A DNA stretch of 34,509 nt, from the NCBI GenBank assembly GCA_964585575.1, contig CAZPEM010000017.1:1-34509 (forward strand), read 5' to 3'. The notes under the pieces were generated by a model. That model saw nothing but the letters and a program-made list of their open reading frames with translations, searched no databases and had not been told where the DNA came from. Position numbers and translations under genes: made by a program. Positions 16,369-23,593 of this stretch are shown one piece after another. How positions within the stretch are numbered: the first letter of the stretch is position 1; every line of letters starts with the position of its first letter. Origin of the DNA: UBA4655 sp964585575 (lineage in GTDB: Bacteria; Planctomycetota; Planctomycetia; Pirellulales; UBA1268).

Positions 16369-17013
16369 ATGTCGCAGGACACGCGGCGGACATCCCTGGA
16401 GCTGGCCCATCTCTGGGCCGATTTCACGAGCAAGGTTTTCGGCGCGATCGCGCTGGTGGTCGCGGCCTGGTGGACCTACACGAACTTCACCGTCGAGCGG
16501 ACGCACGACCCGACGATGGAAGTGAGCGTCGAGCCGACCGTCCATCCACTCGAGGGAAAAAAAGTGCTGCTCAACGTCGACGTCTTCATGCGAAACATCG
16601 GCAAGGTGGCGATCGCACCGCGGTTTCCCGAGAAGGAGGGGGACGAGGACCTCGGCCTCGAGATCTCGATCGTCGAGATCGAACCGCTCGGACGGGATGC
16701 TTCCGGTGCGGTGCAGGCCTCCCATGTGGAGAGGGCGGCCCGATCGGAGGAGGAGCCGGCCGTCCCGTGGTTCGACTGGACGAGCGGCGACGGATCGCCG
16801 AAGCCGATTCTGCGGAAGCGGAACCTGCTTGCCCACAACGTCGATTTCCAGGGGCGGCGGTACCAGCTCAACCCCGGTGTTCGGTACAGGGAACCGTTTG
16901 CCTGCGTGGTGGACCGCGACAAACTCTACGCGATCCGGGCCCGGTTCTGGACCGACGAGGGGTCGGTGGCCGACCTCGTCTACGTCAACACCTTCCGCCC
17001 GTCGCAGCGGTGA
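16369..17013 (+). CDS. Single-pass membrane protein of unknown function
   Basis: A 214-residue protein with one membrane helix near the N-terminus (about residues 22-40, VFGAIALVVAAWWTYTNF) and a soluble C-terminal domain, likely periplasmic. That domain looks like a beta-sandwich: EVSVEPTVHPLEGKKVLLNV, LEISIVEIEPLG and REPFACVVDRDKLYAIRARF alternate hydrophobic residues. ATG at 16369 has GGAG 8 bases upstream; an in-frame GTG at 16330 is possible but less likely. No family recognised. It is divergent from asd with a 185-base space between the starts, which probably holds both promoters. It is followed after 12 bases by another unknown gene. Confidence 0.7.
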   Translation: MSQDTRRTSLELAHLWADFTSKVFGAIALVVAAWWTYTNFTVERTHDPTMEVSVEPTVHPLEGKKVLLNVDVFMRNIGKVAIAPRFPEKEGDEDLGLEISIVEIEPLGRDASGAVQASHVERAARSEEEPAVPWFDWTSGDGSPKPILRKRNLLAHNVDFQGRRYQLNPGVRYREPFACVVDRDKLYAIRARFWTDEGSVADLVYVNTFRPSQR

Positions 17014-17025
17014 TACAATCTCGGC

Positions 17026-17322
17026 ATGCCGCCCGGCCCAACCCAGCCAACGTTCGACGACCAGCGGTTCCTCGCGATCCGCAGCCTGCTCGTGGAGCTG
17101 GCGGCGTCGCTCGATCGCACGGAGCGGCATGCCTCCGTCGGGGCGGCTTCGCTCACGACCGATCCGCGGTGGAAGCTCGTCGTCGCCGCGGTCGAGAGGC
17201 TTGCACGGGGGCAGGGGAGGGCGGAGGCTCTGCAGATGCTCTTCTCCGATCCCTACGAGGCGACATGGCGGCGTGACGGAGGGCCCACGCTCGCCGGCTC
17301 TCCCGGCTGCTGCGGCCGGTGA
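17026..17322 (+). CDS. Small soluble protein of unknown function (98 residues)
   Basis: A 98-residue protein, mostly helical and soluble. It holds a hydrophobic heptad-like stretch (FLAIRSLLVELAASLDRTER) and KLVVAAVERLARGQGRAEAL, and ends with a Gly-Cys-Cys-Gly tail. It starts 12 bases after the preceding gene, in the same direction, but without a clear ribosome site, so it may be read by reinitiation. No family was recognised and the coding call depends on frame length and composition. It is followed by the TatD-family gene 49 bases later. Confidence 0.5.
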   Translation: MPPGPTQPTFDDQRFLAIRSLLVELAASLDRTERHASVGAASLTTDPRWKLVVAAVERLARGQGRAEALQMLFSDPYEATWRRDGGPTLAGSPGCCGR

Positions 17323-17371
17323 GCCCGAACGGCTCACGCGATGGCGAACGACCCCATGGTGAACGACGTCC

Positions 17372-18244
17372 ATGCACTACGTTGACCCGCACATCCACAT
17401 GGTCTCGCGGATCACCGACGACTACGAGACCCTCGCCCGCATGGGCTGCGTCGCGGTGAGCGAGCCGGCGTTCTGGGCGGGCTTCGACCGGAGGAGCGCC
17501 GACGGCTTTCGCGACTACTTCCGGCAGATCACGCAGGTCGAGCCGAAGCGGGCCGCGAACTACGGCATCGCCCACTACTCCTGGCTCTGCATCAACGCCA
17601 AGGAGGCGGAGGACGTGAAGCTCGCCCGCGAGGTGATCGCGGCGATCCCGGAATTCCTCGACGCCGCCAACGTGCTCGGCATCGGCGAGATCGGCCTCAA
17701 CAAGAACACCCGCAACGAGGCGACGGTGTTCATGGAGCAGGTGGAACTCGCCATCCGTCACGACGAGACGATCCTCATCCACACGCCTCACCTCGCCGAC
17801 AAGCTCCGCGGCACCCGGATGATCATCGACATGCTCTCCGACTTCCCGAACCTCGATCGCGGCCGCGTCGTGATCGACCATGTCGAGGAACACACGATCC
17901 GCCATGCCCTCGACGCCGGCTACTGGGCGGGCATGACGCTCTACCCGGTCACGAAATGTTCGCCGGAGCGGGCCTGCGACCTCGTGGAACTCTACGGGCC
18001 CGAGCGGCTGCTCGTGAATTCGGCCGGCGACTGGGGGCCGTCGCGGCCGGTGGCCGTGCCCGACTTCATCGTGGCGATGCGGGCCCGCGGCCACGCGGAG
18101 CATCTCATCGAGAAGGTGGTGCTCGACAACCCGCTTGCGCTCTTCTCCCGCTGCCGTCGGTACGTTCCTCCGCCGCGGGTGGCCGACCGTGCCGGGGCGG
18201 CTGCCGGCATCGCCCGCGGCCTCGCGGCGAGCCAGCGGGCATGA
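17372..18244 (+). CDS. TatD-family metal-dependent hydrolase, EboB-like
   Basis: A 290-residue TIM-barrel hydrolase with the complete TatD-type metal set: His7 and His9 (DPHIHM), Glu106 (GIGEIGLN), His137 (LIHTPH), His170 (VIDHVEE) and Asp220 (NSAGDWG). Unlike housekeeping TatD, it has HMVSRITDDYETLARMG at the start and the segment MTLYPVTKCSPERACDLVELYG, both features I associate with the EboB subgroup from the ebo (edge-of-biofilm) clusters. The substrate of that subgroup is unknown to me. None of the other typical ebo genes (UbiA-type prenyltransferase, phosphatase) lies beside it. ATGA overlap with the next gene means the two are translationally coupled. Confidence 0.85.
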   Translation: MHYVDPHIHMVSRITDDYETLARMGCVAVSEPAFWAGFDRRSADGFRDYFRQITQVEPKRAANYGIAHYSWLCINAKEAEDVKLAREVIAAIPEFLDAANVLGIGEIGLNKNTRNEATVFMEQVELAIRHDETILIHTPHLADKLRGTRMIIDMLSDFPNLDRGRVVIDHVEEHTIRHALDAGYWAGMTLYPVTKCSPERACDLVELYGPERLLVNSAGDWGPSRPVAVPDFIVAMRARGHAEHLIEKVVLDNPLALFSRCRRYVPPPRVADRAGAAAGIARGLAASQRA

Positions 18245-19296
18245 CACGCGACACCGGACTCACCCGCCGGACGGACGAGATCCGGGGGAGCGACCGGGCG
18301 ATCGCGAGGCCGCCTTTGCCGAAGACGACCCCGCTCTCGCCGGCGAAGGTGCGGCAGGTCGACCTCGAGGAGAAGATGGAGCCGCTCGCGGTCGCCGAGT
18401 CGATCGCCGACCGCGACCGGTCCCCGCTTTCCGCCCTGATCCGCCTCGCGCTCGTGGCGGCCACGGCCGCCGCGGTCTGGCTGCTCCTGCCGGCAGGCCG
18501 CGCGGCCAGGCCGCCGATCGAGCTGCCGGCGCCGCTCCAGGAGGAGGTGCGTCCGGCCAAGGATCGGCGGCGGGCCGAGGAGGCGGCGATCGGCGTGCTC
18601 GAGCGGGTCGGCCCGCAGGACGCGATCGACGATCTCCGGGCGAGTGCGAACGATGCCGGGGCGTCGCACGAGATCCGGCGGTTCTATCTCGGCACGCTCG
18701 CGCAGCTGGGCGAATGGCGTGAACTCACGAAGGCCGCTGCCGACTACGCGGCCGCTCACCCCGACCGGCTCGAGGCGGCGCATTTCGTGGCCGAGGCGAT
18801 CCGGCTCACGCCTCCGGAAGAGCGACGGGATCCGAAGTCCTGGTTCGGAGGGGCATGGTTCGGGGGCAGGGCGAGCCCCTCCTTCGTCGCGGGCGTCGAG
18901 CAAGCCCTTCGCCGGATCGACGCGGCGGTCTCGCTGCTCCAGCAACGCGACGACGACTGGCCGGCCGGCGAGCGGCGGAAGTGGGCCGACGTGCTCCACC
19001 TCGACCGGGCCCAGCTCCACCGGGTTCTCTGGAGCTGTCGCGGCGACGATTTCGAGGATCCCGACCGCGACCGTGCCCTCGCGGCGCTCGACGATGTCTC
19101 GCACGCCGACGCCGAGAACGTGCTCTCCCTCAAGGCCGAGATCTACGCGACGCTCGTGGCGAAATGGCCGCGGTTCGGCTGGGAGCGGAGGAATGTCGAG
19201 ATCGACGGGAAGGCGTACGACCGCGGCTCGCTGCGGCGGGAGCTCGAGGCCTGCCGCGAAGGGCTGCGGAAGCTGCCGCCGAAGGGCACGCGATGA
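18241..19296 (+). CDS. Membrane-anchored protein with helical repeat-like soluble domain, unknown
   Basis: A 351-residue protein. Residues 1-55 are charged and cytoplasmic-looking, a single helix (about residues 60-82, LIRLALVAATAAAVWLLLPAG) crosses the membrane, and the remaining 270 residues are rich in Ala, Arg and Asp in helix-hairpin patterns (for example FYLGTLAQLGEWRELTKAAA and RLEAAHFVAEAIRL) that resemble TPR-like repeats. It overlaps the TatD gene stop by ATGA, so the two proteins are probably made together. No catalytic motif is visible. A role as scaffold or adaptor is only a guess from the helical repeats. Confidence 0.75.
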   Translation: MTRDTGLTRRTDEIRGSDRAIARPPLPKTTPLSPAKVRQVDLEEKMEPLAVAESIADRDRSPLSALIRLALVAATAAAVWLLLPAGRAARPPIELPAPLQEEVRPAKDRRRAEEAAIGVLERVGPQDAIDDLRASANDAGASHEIRRFYLGTLAQLGEWRELTKAAADYAAAHPDRLEAAHFVAEAIRLTPPEERRDPKSWFGGAWFGGRASPSFVAGVEQALRRIDAAVSLLQQRDDDWPAGERRKWADVLHLDRAQLHRVLWSCRGDDFEDPDRDRALAALDDVSHADAENVLSLKAEIYATLVAKWPRFGWERRNVEIDGKAYDRGSLRRELEACREGLRKLPPKGTR

Positions 19297-19329
19297 TCGG
19301 ACGGGCTAGAGGAACCGCAGGAAGCTGAC

Positions 19330-20448
19330 ATGGAACCGCTCGTCCGCAGGCTCGCCGCCATCCTGCTCTTCTTCGCCGCGGCGCGGCTCATGACGCTCGA
19401 CCCGTGGTTCTCGGGGGAGGCGTTCGTCTGGCGGCAGTCGAGCATCGTCGTTCTGCTCGGGTTTCTCGCCGTGCTCACGGTCGCCTTCGAGTGGCACTTG
19501 CTCGGTGTGTCGAGGGGATTCAACCTCGTCGCGCAGCTGTCGCTGGTCTTCCCGTTCACGCTCTTCCTCGCGAGGCTCATCGGCCGCCCCTGGTACGAGA
19601 CGAAGGGGAATTCCGCGATCGCGCTCGCCCTGGAGGCCGCGCGGCGGGCGGGCGACGTGATCGGCATCACGCGGCTCGTTCCGAGTTGGCTCTCCGACGC
19701 GTTTTCGAGCCCCGGCACGACCTTCACGCTCCTCGCCTTCTGTCTCGTGACGACCGCCTGCCGCTCGCAGGGGGCGAGGATCGGCGGGGCAGTGTCGCTG
19801 CTCATGATTCCGCTCGCGGTCGCGTTCTCGCAGCCGCCGATGCCGAGCGGATGGTTCCTCGCGGGCATGGGCGTGATGGTGGCGGGGATGGCCGTGCTCT
19901 TCAGCGACGTCGCCCGCTACTACCGCGACCGGGCGATCCTCGTGCGGCTCACGCACGTGACCGACGAGTCGCAGCGACGGGCCTGCCTGCGGCTGGTGAA
20001 GCGGGCCTGGGAGGACGGCCGGTTGAGCGAGGGCACGGCCGAGGGGATCGTGCGGCAGGTCTACGCTGGAGTGGGGGGCGACGGCGGCCCGGGCGAGATG
20101 CAGGCCGAGGAAATCCGCGACGCGGCGGGAACGATCATCCACGACCTCGTCACGACCCACGGCCTGCTCGACGTACGCCACAATACCGAGGGAATTTTCC
20201 TGGTGCCGCCGTCGCAGGTGGAGATGGGATCCGACGTGCTCGAGAAGGTGGCGAGGTTTCCGCGGATGGTGGTCGTGTTTCTGCTGGCGCTCGTGTGGGT
20301 GTTCATGCCGTTCGACCTCTTCCCCGACGCGATTCCCGGGCTCGGCGCGATCGACGACGTGATCGTGATGTCGCTGGCGACGCTGCCGCTCGGTGACGTT
20401 CTCGGACAGGCGGCGACCGCCCGCCGGCTGCGGGGCAGAATTGGCTGA
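19330..20448 (+). CDS. Polytopic membrane protein with C-terminal DUF1232 domain
   Basis: A 372-residue protein with about six hydrophobic segments in the first 200 residues, a charged cytoplasmic region (about 200-285) containing QRRACLRLVKRAWEDGRLSE, and a C-terminal DUF1232/YkvA-type membrane hairpin VFMPFDLFPDAIPGLGAIDD followed by VIVMSLATLPLGD. The PFDLFPD and GAIDD motifs define DUF1232, normally a stand-alone protein of about 100-130 residues, so this is a fusion with an unknown multi-helix domain. The start has AGGAAG 6 bases before the ATG and lies 33 bases after the previous stop. The function of DUF1232 is unknown. The stop codon is covered by a short direct repeat (20430-20449 and 20458-20477). 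Confidence 0.8.
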   Translation: MEPLVRRLAAILLFFAAARLMTLDPWFSGEAFVWRQSSIVVLLGFLAVLTVAFEWHLLGVSRGFNLVAQLSLVFPFTLFLARLIGRPWYETKGNSAIALALEAARRAGDVIGITRLVPSWLSDAFSSPGTTFTLLAFCLVTTACRSQGARIGGAVSLLMIPLAVAFSQPPMPSGWFLAGMGVMVAGMAVLFSDVARYYRDRAILVRLTHVTDESQRRACLRLVKRAWEDGRLSEGTAEGIVRQVYAGVGGDGGPGEMQAEEIRDAAGTIIHDLVTTHGLLDVRHNTEGIFLVPPSQVEMGSDVLEKVARFPRMVVVFLLALVWVFMPFDLFPDAIPGLGAIDDVIVMSLATLPLGDVLGQAATARRLRGRIG

Positions 20449-20477
20449 CCGCCGCCGGCGGGGCGGAATTGGCTCAC
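20430..20477. repeat. Near-identical 20-bp direct repeat around a stop codon
   Basis: The 20-mers at 20430-20449 (GCGGGGCAGAATTGGCTGAC) and 20458-20477 match at 18 of 20 positions and are offset by 28 bases. The first contains the stop codon of the DUF1232 gene. This looks like a small local duplication in the space between two co-oriented genes. Confidence 0.8.
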
Positions 20478-20499
20478 GAAACAAGGACGGAGGTGAACG

Positions 20500-22158
20500 G
20501 TGACCGACACGGTGGTTCGCGATGCACGGGGCGGATCGTTTCTCGGGCATCCCCGCGGCCTGTTCGTGCTGTTTTTCGTGGAGATGTGGGAACGATTCAG
20601 TTACTACGGCATGCGGGCGCTCCTCGTCTTCTACATGACGAAGGGGTTCTTGAAGCTCGACGACACGCGTGCCTACGGCATCTACGGGGCCTACACGGCG
20701 CTCGTCTACGCGACGCCCTTCATCGGCGGCCTGCTCGCCGACCGGCTGCTCGGCCAGCGGCGGGCGGTGATCCTCGGCGGGCTCCTGATGGCGGCCGGGC
20801 ACCTGCTGATGGGCGTCGAGGATCGCATCGCCTTCCCGACGGCGCTTGCGCTGCTCATCGCGGGCAACGGCTTCTTCAAGCCGAACATCTCGACGATGGT
20901 GGGAAGCCTCTACGAGGGCGTTGGCGAGAAGCGGGACAGCGGCTTCACGATCTTCTACATGGGGATCAATCTCGGCGCGGCGCTCTCGCCGCTGTTGTGC
21001 GGCTACGTCGGGGAGACCTATGGCTGGCACTACGGCTTCGGCCTGGCGACGGTCGGCATGCTCGCGGGGCTCGCGATCTTCGTCGCCCGTGGGCGGCTCG
21101 CGCAGGCGATCATCGCCGCGACGGCGGTCGCCACGGTGGCCGGCATGGCCTGGATCGGCAGCGGCAACGCCTTCTCGCTCGCGGTCAACCTGCCGGTCGC
21201 AATCGCCGTGCTCGTGGCGGCCGCCGTGGGGGTCGCGGCGATCGCCGGCGGCGATCTACCCCCGTCGCTCGGGGCGCCGCCATCCGCGTCGGCCGACGCT
21301 CGGAGAATGCCCCTCGGCCTGTCGACGACCGCGGCCGTCTATCTCGGCACGGCGGCGGCGATTCCGCTCTTCGCCGTGCTCGTGCAGTTCAACGCCGCGG
21401 CCGGATGGCTGCTCGCGGCGTTCGGCGGCGCGGCATTCCTGAAGCTCTTCATCGACTCCTGCCGCGCGGAGCGAGCCGAGCGGCATCGGCTCTGGGTCGT
21501 GCTCGTGCTCATGTTTTTCTCGATGCTGTTCTGGGCCTTCTTCGAGCAGGCCGGCAGCTCGCTCAACAACTTCGCCGATCGAAACGTCGATCGCGCGATG
21601 TTCGGCACCGAGGTTCCGGCGAGCATGTTCCAGGCGGTGAACCCCATCTGCATCCTGCTCTTCGGCCTGCTCTTTTCCGCGGCGTGGGGCTTCCTCGGCC
21701 GTCGAGGGATCGATCCGCCGGCGCCGGTGAAGTTTTCACTCGGGCTCGTGCAGCTCGGCCTCGGGTTCGGGGCGATCTGGCTCGGGGCTTCGAGGGCGTC
21801 TTCCGACGGGCTCGTGTCGCCGGCGTGGCTGCTCCTGGCCTACCTGCTCCATACGACCGGCGAGCTCTGCCTTTCGCCGGTGGGCCTTTCGATGGTCACG
21901 AAGCTGTCGCCCGCCCGGATGGTGAGCACCGTCATGGGGGCCTGGTTCCTCGCGACCGCGTTCTCGAACTACCTGGCCGGGATCATCGCGGCGCTCACCG
22001 GGTCGGATCACGGCGCGGCCGGGGCCGCGATCCCGCCGCCGGCCGAGACCGTCGCCCTCTACGGCGGCGTGTTCGGCTCGATCGCGGTGACGTCGATCGT
22101 TTCCGCCGCGGCGTTGCTCTTGCTCTCGCCGCTGCTCGTCCGCTGGTCGCGGACGTGA
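20500..22158 (+). CDS. Proton-dependent oligopeptide (POT/PTR2) transporter
   Basis: A 552-residue inner-membrane protein of the POT branch of the major facilitator superfamily, which takes up di- and tripeptides with protons. The proton-coupling signature ExxERFxYY is present as EMWERFSYYG (E28, E31, R32). The conserved NGFFKPNISTMVGSLYEG follows in the middle of the N-terminal bundle, and FTIFYMGINLGAALSPL and the late LSPVGLSMVTKLSPARMVS are typical too. A less conserved loop lies near residues 250-270. GTG at 20500 has an excellent GGAGGTGA site about 5 bases upstream. The protein is somewhat longer than usual bacterial POTs (about 500), partly because of extra hydrophobic segments between the two bundles, which is common in the family. 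Confidence 0.93.
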   Translation: MTDTVVRDARGGSFLGHPRGLFVLFFVEMWERFSYYGMRALLVFYMTKGFLKLDDTRAYGIYGAYTALVYATPFIGGLLADRLLGQRRAVILGGLLMAAGHLLMGVEDRIAFPTALALLIAGNGFFKPNISTMVGSLYEGVGEKRDSGFTIFYMGINLGAALSPLLCGYVGETYGWHYGFGLATVGMLAGLAIFVARGRLAQAIIAATAVATVAGMAWIGSGNAFSLAVNLPVAIAVLVAAAVGVAAIAGGDLPPSLGAPPSASADARRMPLGLSTTAAVYLGTAAAIPLFAVLVQFNAAAGWLLAAFGGAAFLKLFIDSCRAERAERHRLWVVLVLMFFSMLFWAFFEQAGSSLNNFADRNVDRAMFGTEVPASMFQAVNPICILLFGLLFSAAWGFLGRRGIDPPAPVKFSLGLVQLGLGFGAIWLGASRASSDGLVSPAWLLLAYLLHTTGELCLSPVGLSMVTKLSPARMVSTVMGAWFLATAFSNYLAGIIAALTGSDHGAAGAAIPPPAETVALYGGVFGSIAVTSIVSAAALLLLSPLLVRWSRT

Positions 22159-22261
22159 TCGCGGCAATGTTCCGCCTCTGTCTGGCCGGGAAGACCGATC
22201 CCGCGGCTCACGAGTCGCTCGGCGGCCGAAAAATCCTTGCGGAACTGCAATCGACCCGGCT

Positions 22262-23221
22262 ATGTTCACTGACCGCATGAGTATGAAGCTTTCGATGCTC
22301 GTGAATCCGTTCACGGAGCGCAATCTGCAACTCGCGGCCCAGGTCGGGGTGGACGAGATCGTTCTCCCTTATCCTGGGCCCGGCCTGCAACCGTTGATCG
22401 ATGCCCGGCGGATGGTCGAGGCCGCCGGCATGCGGCTGGCGATCGTCGAGCGCAAGATACCGCACCTCAACATGGTGCACGGGCTGCCGGGCCGCGACGC
22501 CGAGATCGAGCAGTTCAAGAGGCTGCTCCGCGATATGGCCGAGGCCGGCCTCTCCATCGCCTGCTACAACTGGATGCCCGGCGAGGACTGGCAGCGCACC
22601 AGCGCCACCGTGCGGGAGCGCGGCGGGGCGCTCGTGACGGAGTTCAACCTGGCCGACGTGGGCCGCAACGTGACCGACGCCGACGGCCGGCCTCCCCGGC
22701 GCACGACGGCCGCCGCGCTATGGGACAACCTGAAGAGGTTTCTCGACGACGTGCTGCCGGTTGCGGAGGCCTGTGGAGTGGGGCTCGCGCTGCATCCCGA
22801 TGATCCGCCGCTTGCCGAGCTGAATGGCCAGCCACAGATCATCACCTCGAACGAGGCCCTCGAGCGGGTGATCCAGCTCGCCCCGAGCCCGGCGAACGGC
22901 ATCTGCTACTGCGTGGGGTCGCTCCATCCGGCAGGGGTCGATGTGATCGCGGGCATCCGCCGGCTCGCGGGTCACATCCTGTTCGTGCACGCCCGCAACG
23001 TCCGCGGCTCGGCCCGGCATTTCGTCGAGACCTGGCACGACAACGGCGAGATCGACATGCCCGCGGTTTTCCGGGCGCTCAACGAGGCCGGATACGCGGG
23101 GAGCGTGCGGCCCGACCACGCCCCGTCGATGGCCGGAGAGACGAACGAAACGCCGGGCTACGAGATGCTCGGCCGGCTGTTTGCCGCCGGCTACCTGCGA
23201 GGGATCATGCAGGCGGCGTGA
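22262..23221 (+). CDS. Mannonate dehydratase-like (UxuA family) TIM-barrel enzyme
   Basis: A protein of about 319 residues in the xylose-isomerase-like TIM-barrel class. The motifs YNWMPGEDW, LALHPDDPP, NGICYCVGS, FVHARNV and SVRPDHAPSMAGE match the UxuA family, which dehydrates D-mannonate to 2-keto-3-deoxygluconate in hexuronate breakdown. It is shorter than E. coli UxuA (about 394), lacking some insertions, and UxuA usually has RPDHGH where this has RPDHAP; the substrate may therefore differ. Possible starts are ATG at 22262, 22277 or 22283; none has a convincing ribosome site, and the last gives the family-like MKLSMLVNP. It follows the peptide transporter by 103 bases. Confidence 0.8.
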   Translation: MFTDRMSMKLSMLVNPFTERNLQLAAQVGVDEIVLPYPGPGLQPLIDARRMVEAAGMRLAIVERKIPHLNMVHGLPGRDAEIEQFKRLLRDMAEAGLSIACYNWMPGEDWQRTSATVRERGGALVTEFNLADVGRNVTDADGRPPRRTTAAALWDNLKRFLDDVLPVAEACGVGLALHPDDPPLAELNGQPQIITSNEALERVIQLAPSPANGICYCVGSLHPAGVDVIAGIRRLAGHILFVHARNVRGSARHFVETWHDNGEIDMPAVFRALNEAGYAGSVRPDHAPSMAGETNETPGYEMLGRLFAAGYLRGIMQAA

Positions 23222-23314
23222 TCTTTCCCGGGCCGCCGACGGCTGGGGCACGCTGCAGAAAGCTCCGCCGTCTTGCCTGCGTTGCCGTGCGTAGGTGACA
23301 TGCGGACGCGGGAT

Positions 23315-23334
23315 CGATTCGCCATCGTGAATCG
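23315..23334. other. Hairpin upstream of truncated pilin gene
   Basis: CGATTCGC and GTGAATCG pair as an 8-bp stem (one G-T pair) with the tetraloop CATC. It lies about 22 bases before the pilin start codon, near the ribosome site. It could influence translation, but similar short hairpins occur by chance. Confidence 0.3.
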
Positions 23335-23356
23335 TGGAGTGGGAGGAGAGTCGTGC

Positions 23357-23536
23357 ATGAAGCCGCTTTGTCCGTCACGCCAGGCCGGCCCGACCACGCC
23401 GGCGAACGGATGGAGCGGGATGGGCAGGGGCTTCACGCTCGTCGAGCTGCTCGTCGTGATCGCGATCATGGGCGTGCTCATCGCCCTGCTCCTGCCGGCG
23501 GTGCGGTCGGCCACGTGCACCTGCACGTCTGCGTGA
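23357..23536 (+). pseudogene. Truncated DUF1559-type pseudopilin (prepilin N-terminus only)
   Basis: A strong GGAGGAGAG ribosome site leads into a 59-residue frame. Its middle is the class-III prepilin signal MGRGFTLVELLVVIAIMG and the following hydrophobic run to LLPAV, cleaved after the Gly before Phe. Planctomycete DUF1559 proteins with this start are normally about 300 residues and continue with an 'SAREAARR-x-x-C-x-NNLKQ' segment. Here the frame goes to RSATCTCTSA and stops. The sequence immediately after LLPAV reads, in another frame, like a piece of an IS91-type transposase, so the gene was probably cut by an insertion. A hairpin lies just upstream at 23315-23334. Confidence 0.75.
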
Positions 23537-23589
23537 CCGACGGCGTCTTCATGCCCGCTGCTGAAGGGCCGGATGACGAGTATCCCTGC
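23512..23589 (+). mobile_element. Remnant of IS91/IS801-type (Y2) transposase
   Basis: In the frame starting at 23512 the sequence reads HVHLHVCVTDGVFMPAAEGP and continues DDEYPC. This fits the conserved 'H-V-H-x-H-x-x-V-x-DGVF' block of the putative transposase (Y2_Tnp, IS91-like) family, which in intact elements lies in the catalytic half. Only about 26 codons survive, between the pilin start and the end of the aldehyde dehydrogenase gene. No terminal repeats or second transposase fragment were found nearby. The assignment rests on one motif. Confidence 0.6.
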
Positions 23590-23593
23590 GTTG

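Noticed and set aside
13052..18244. Idea of an ebo cluster made of aroB-like, TatD-like and other genes
   Set aside because: The dehydroquinate synthase has all normal AroB ligands and is on the opposite strand with asd and unknown genes between; no EboA, EboC or EboF gene is visible.
19306..21030. Long minus-strand frame of about 570 codons opposite the DUF1232 and POT genes
   Set aside because: Both plus-strand genes have clear motifs and ribosome sites; the minus frame is charged low-complexity shadow, typical of GC-rich DNA.
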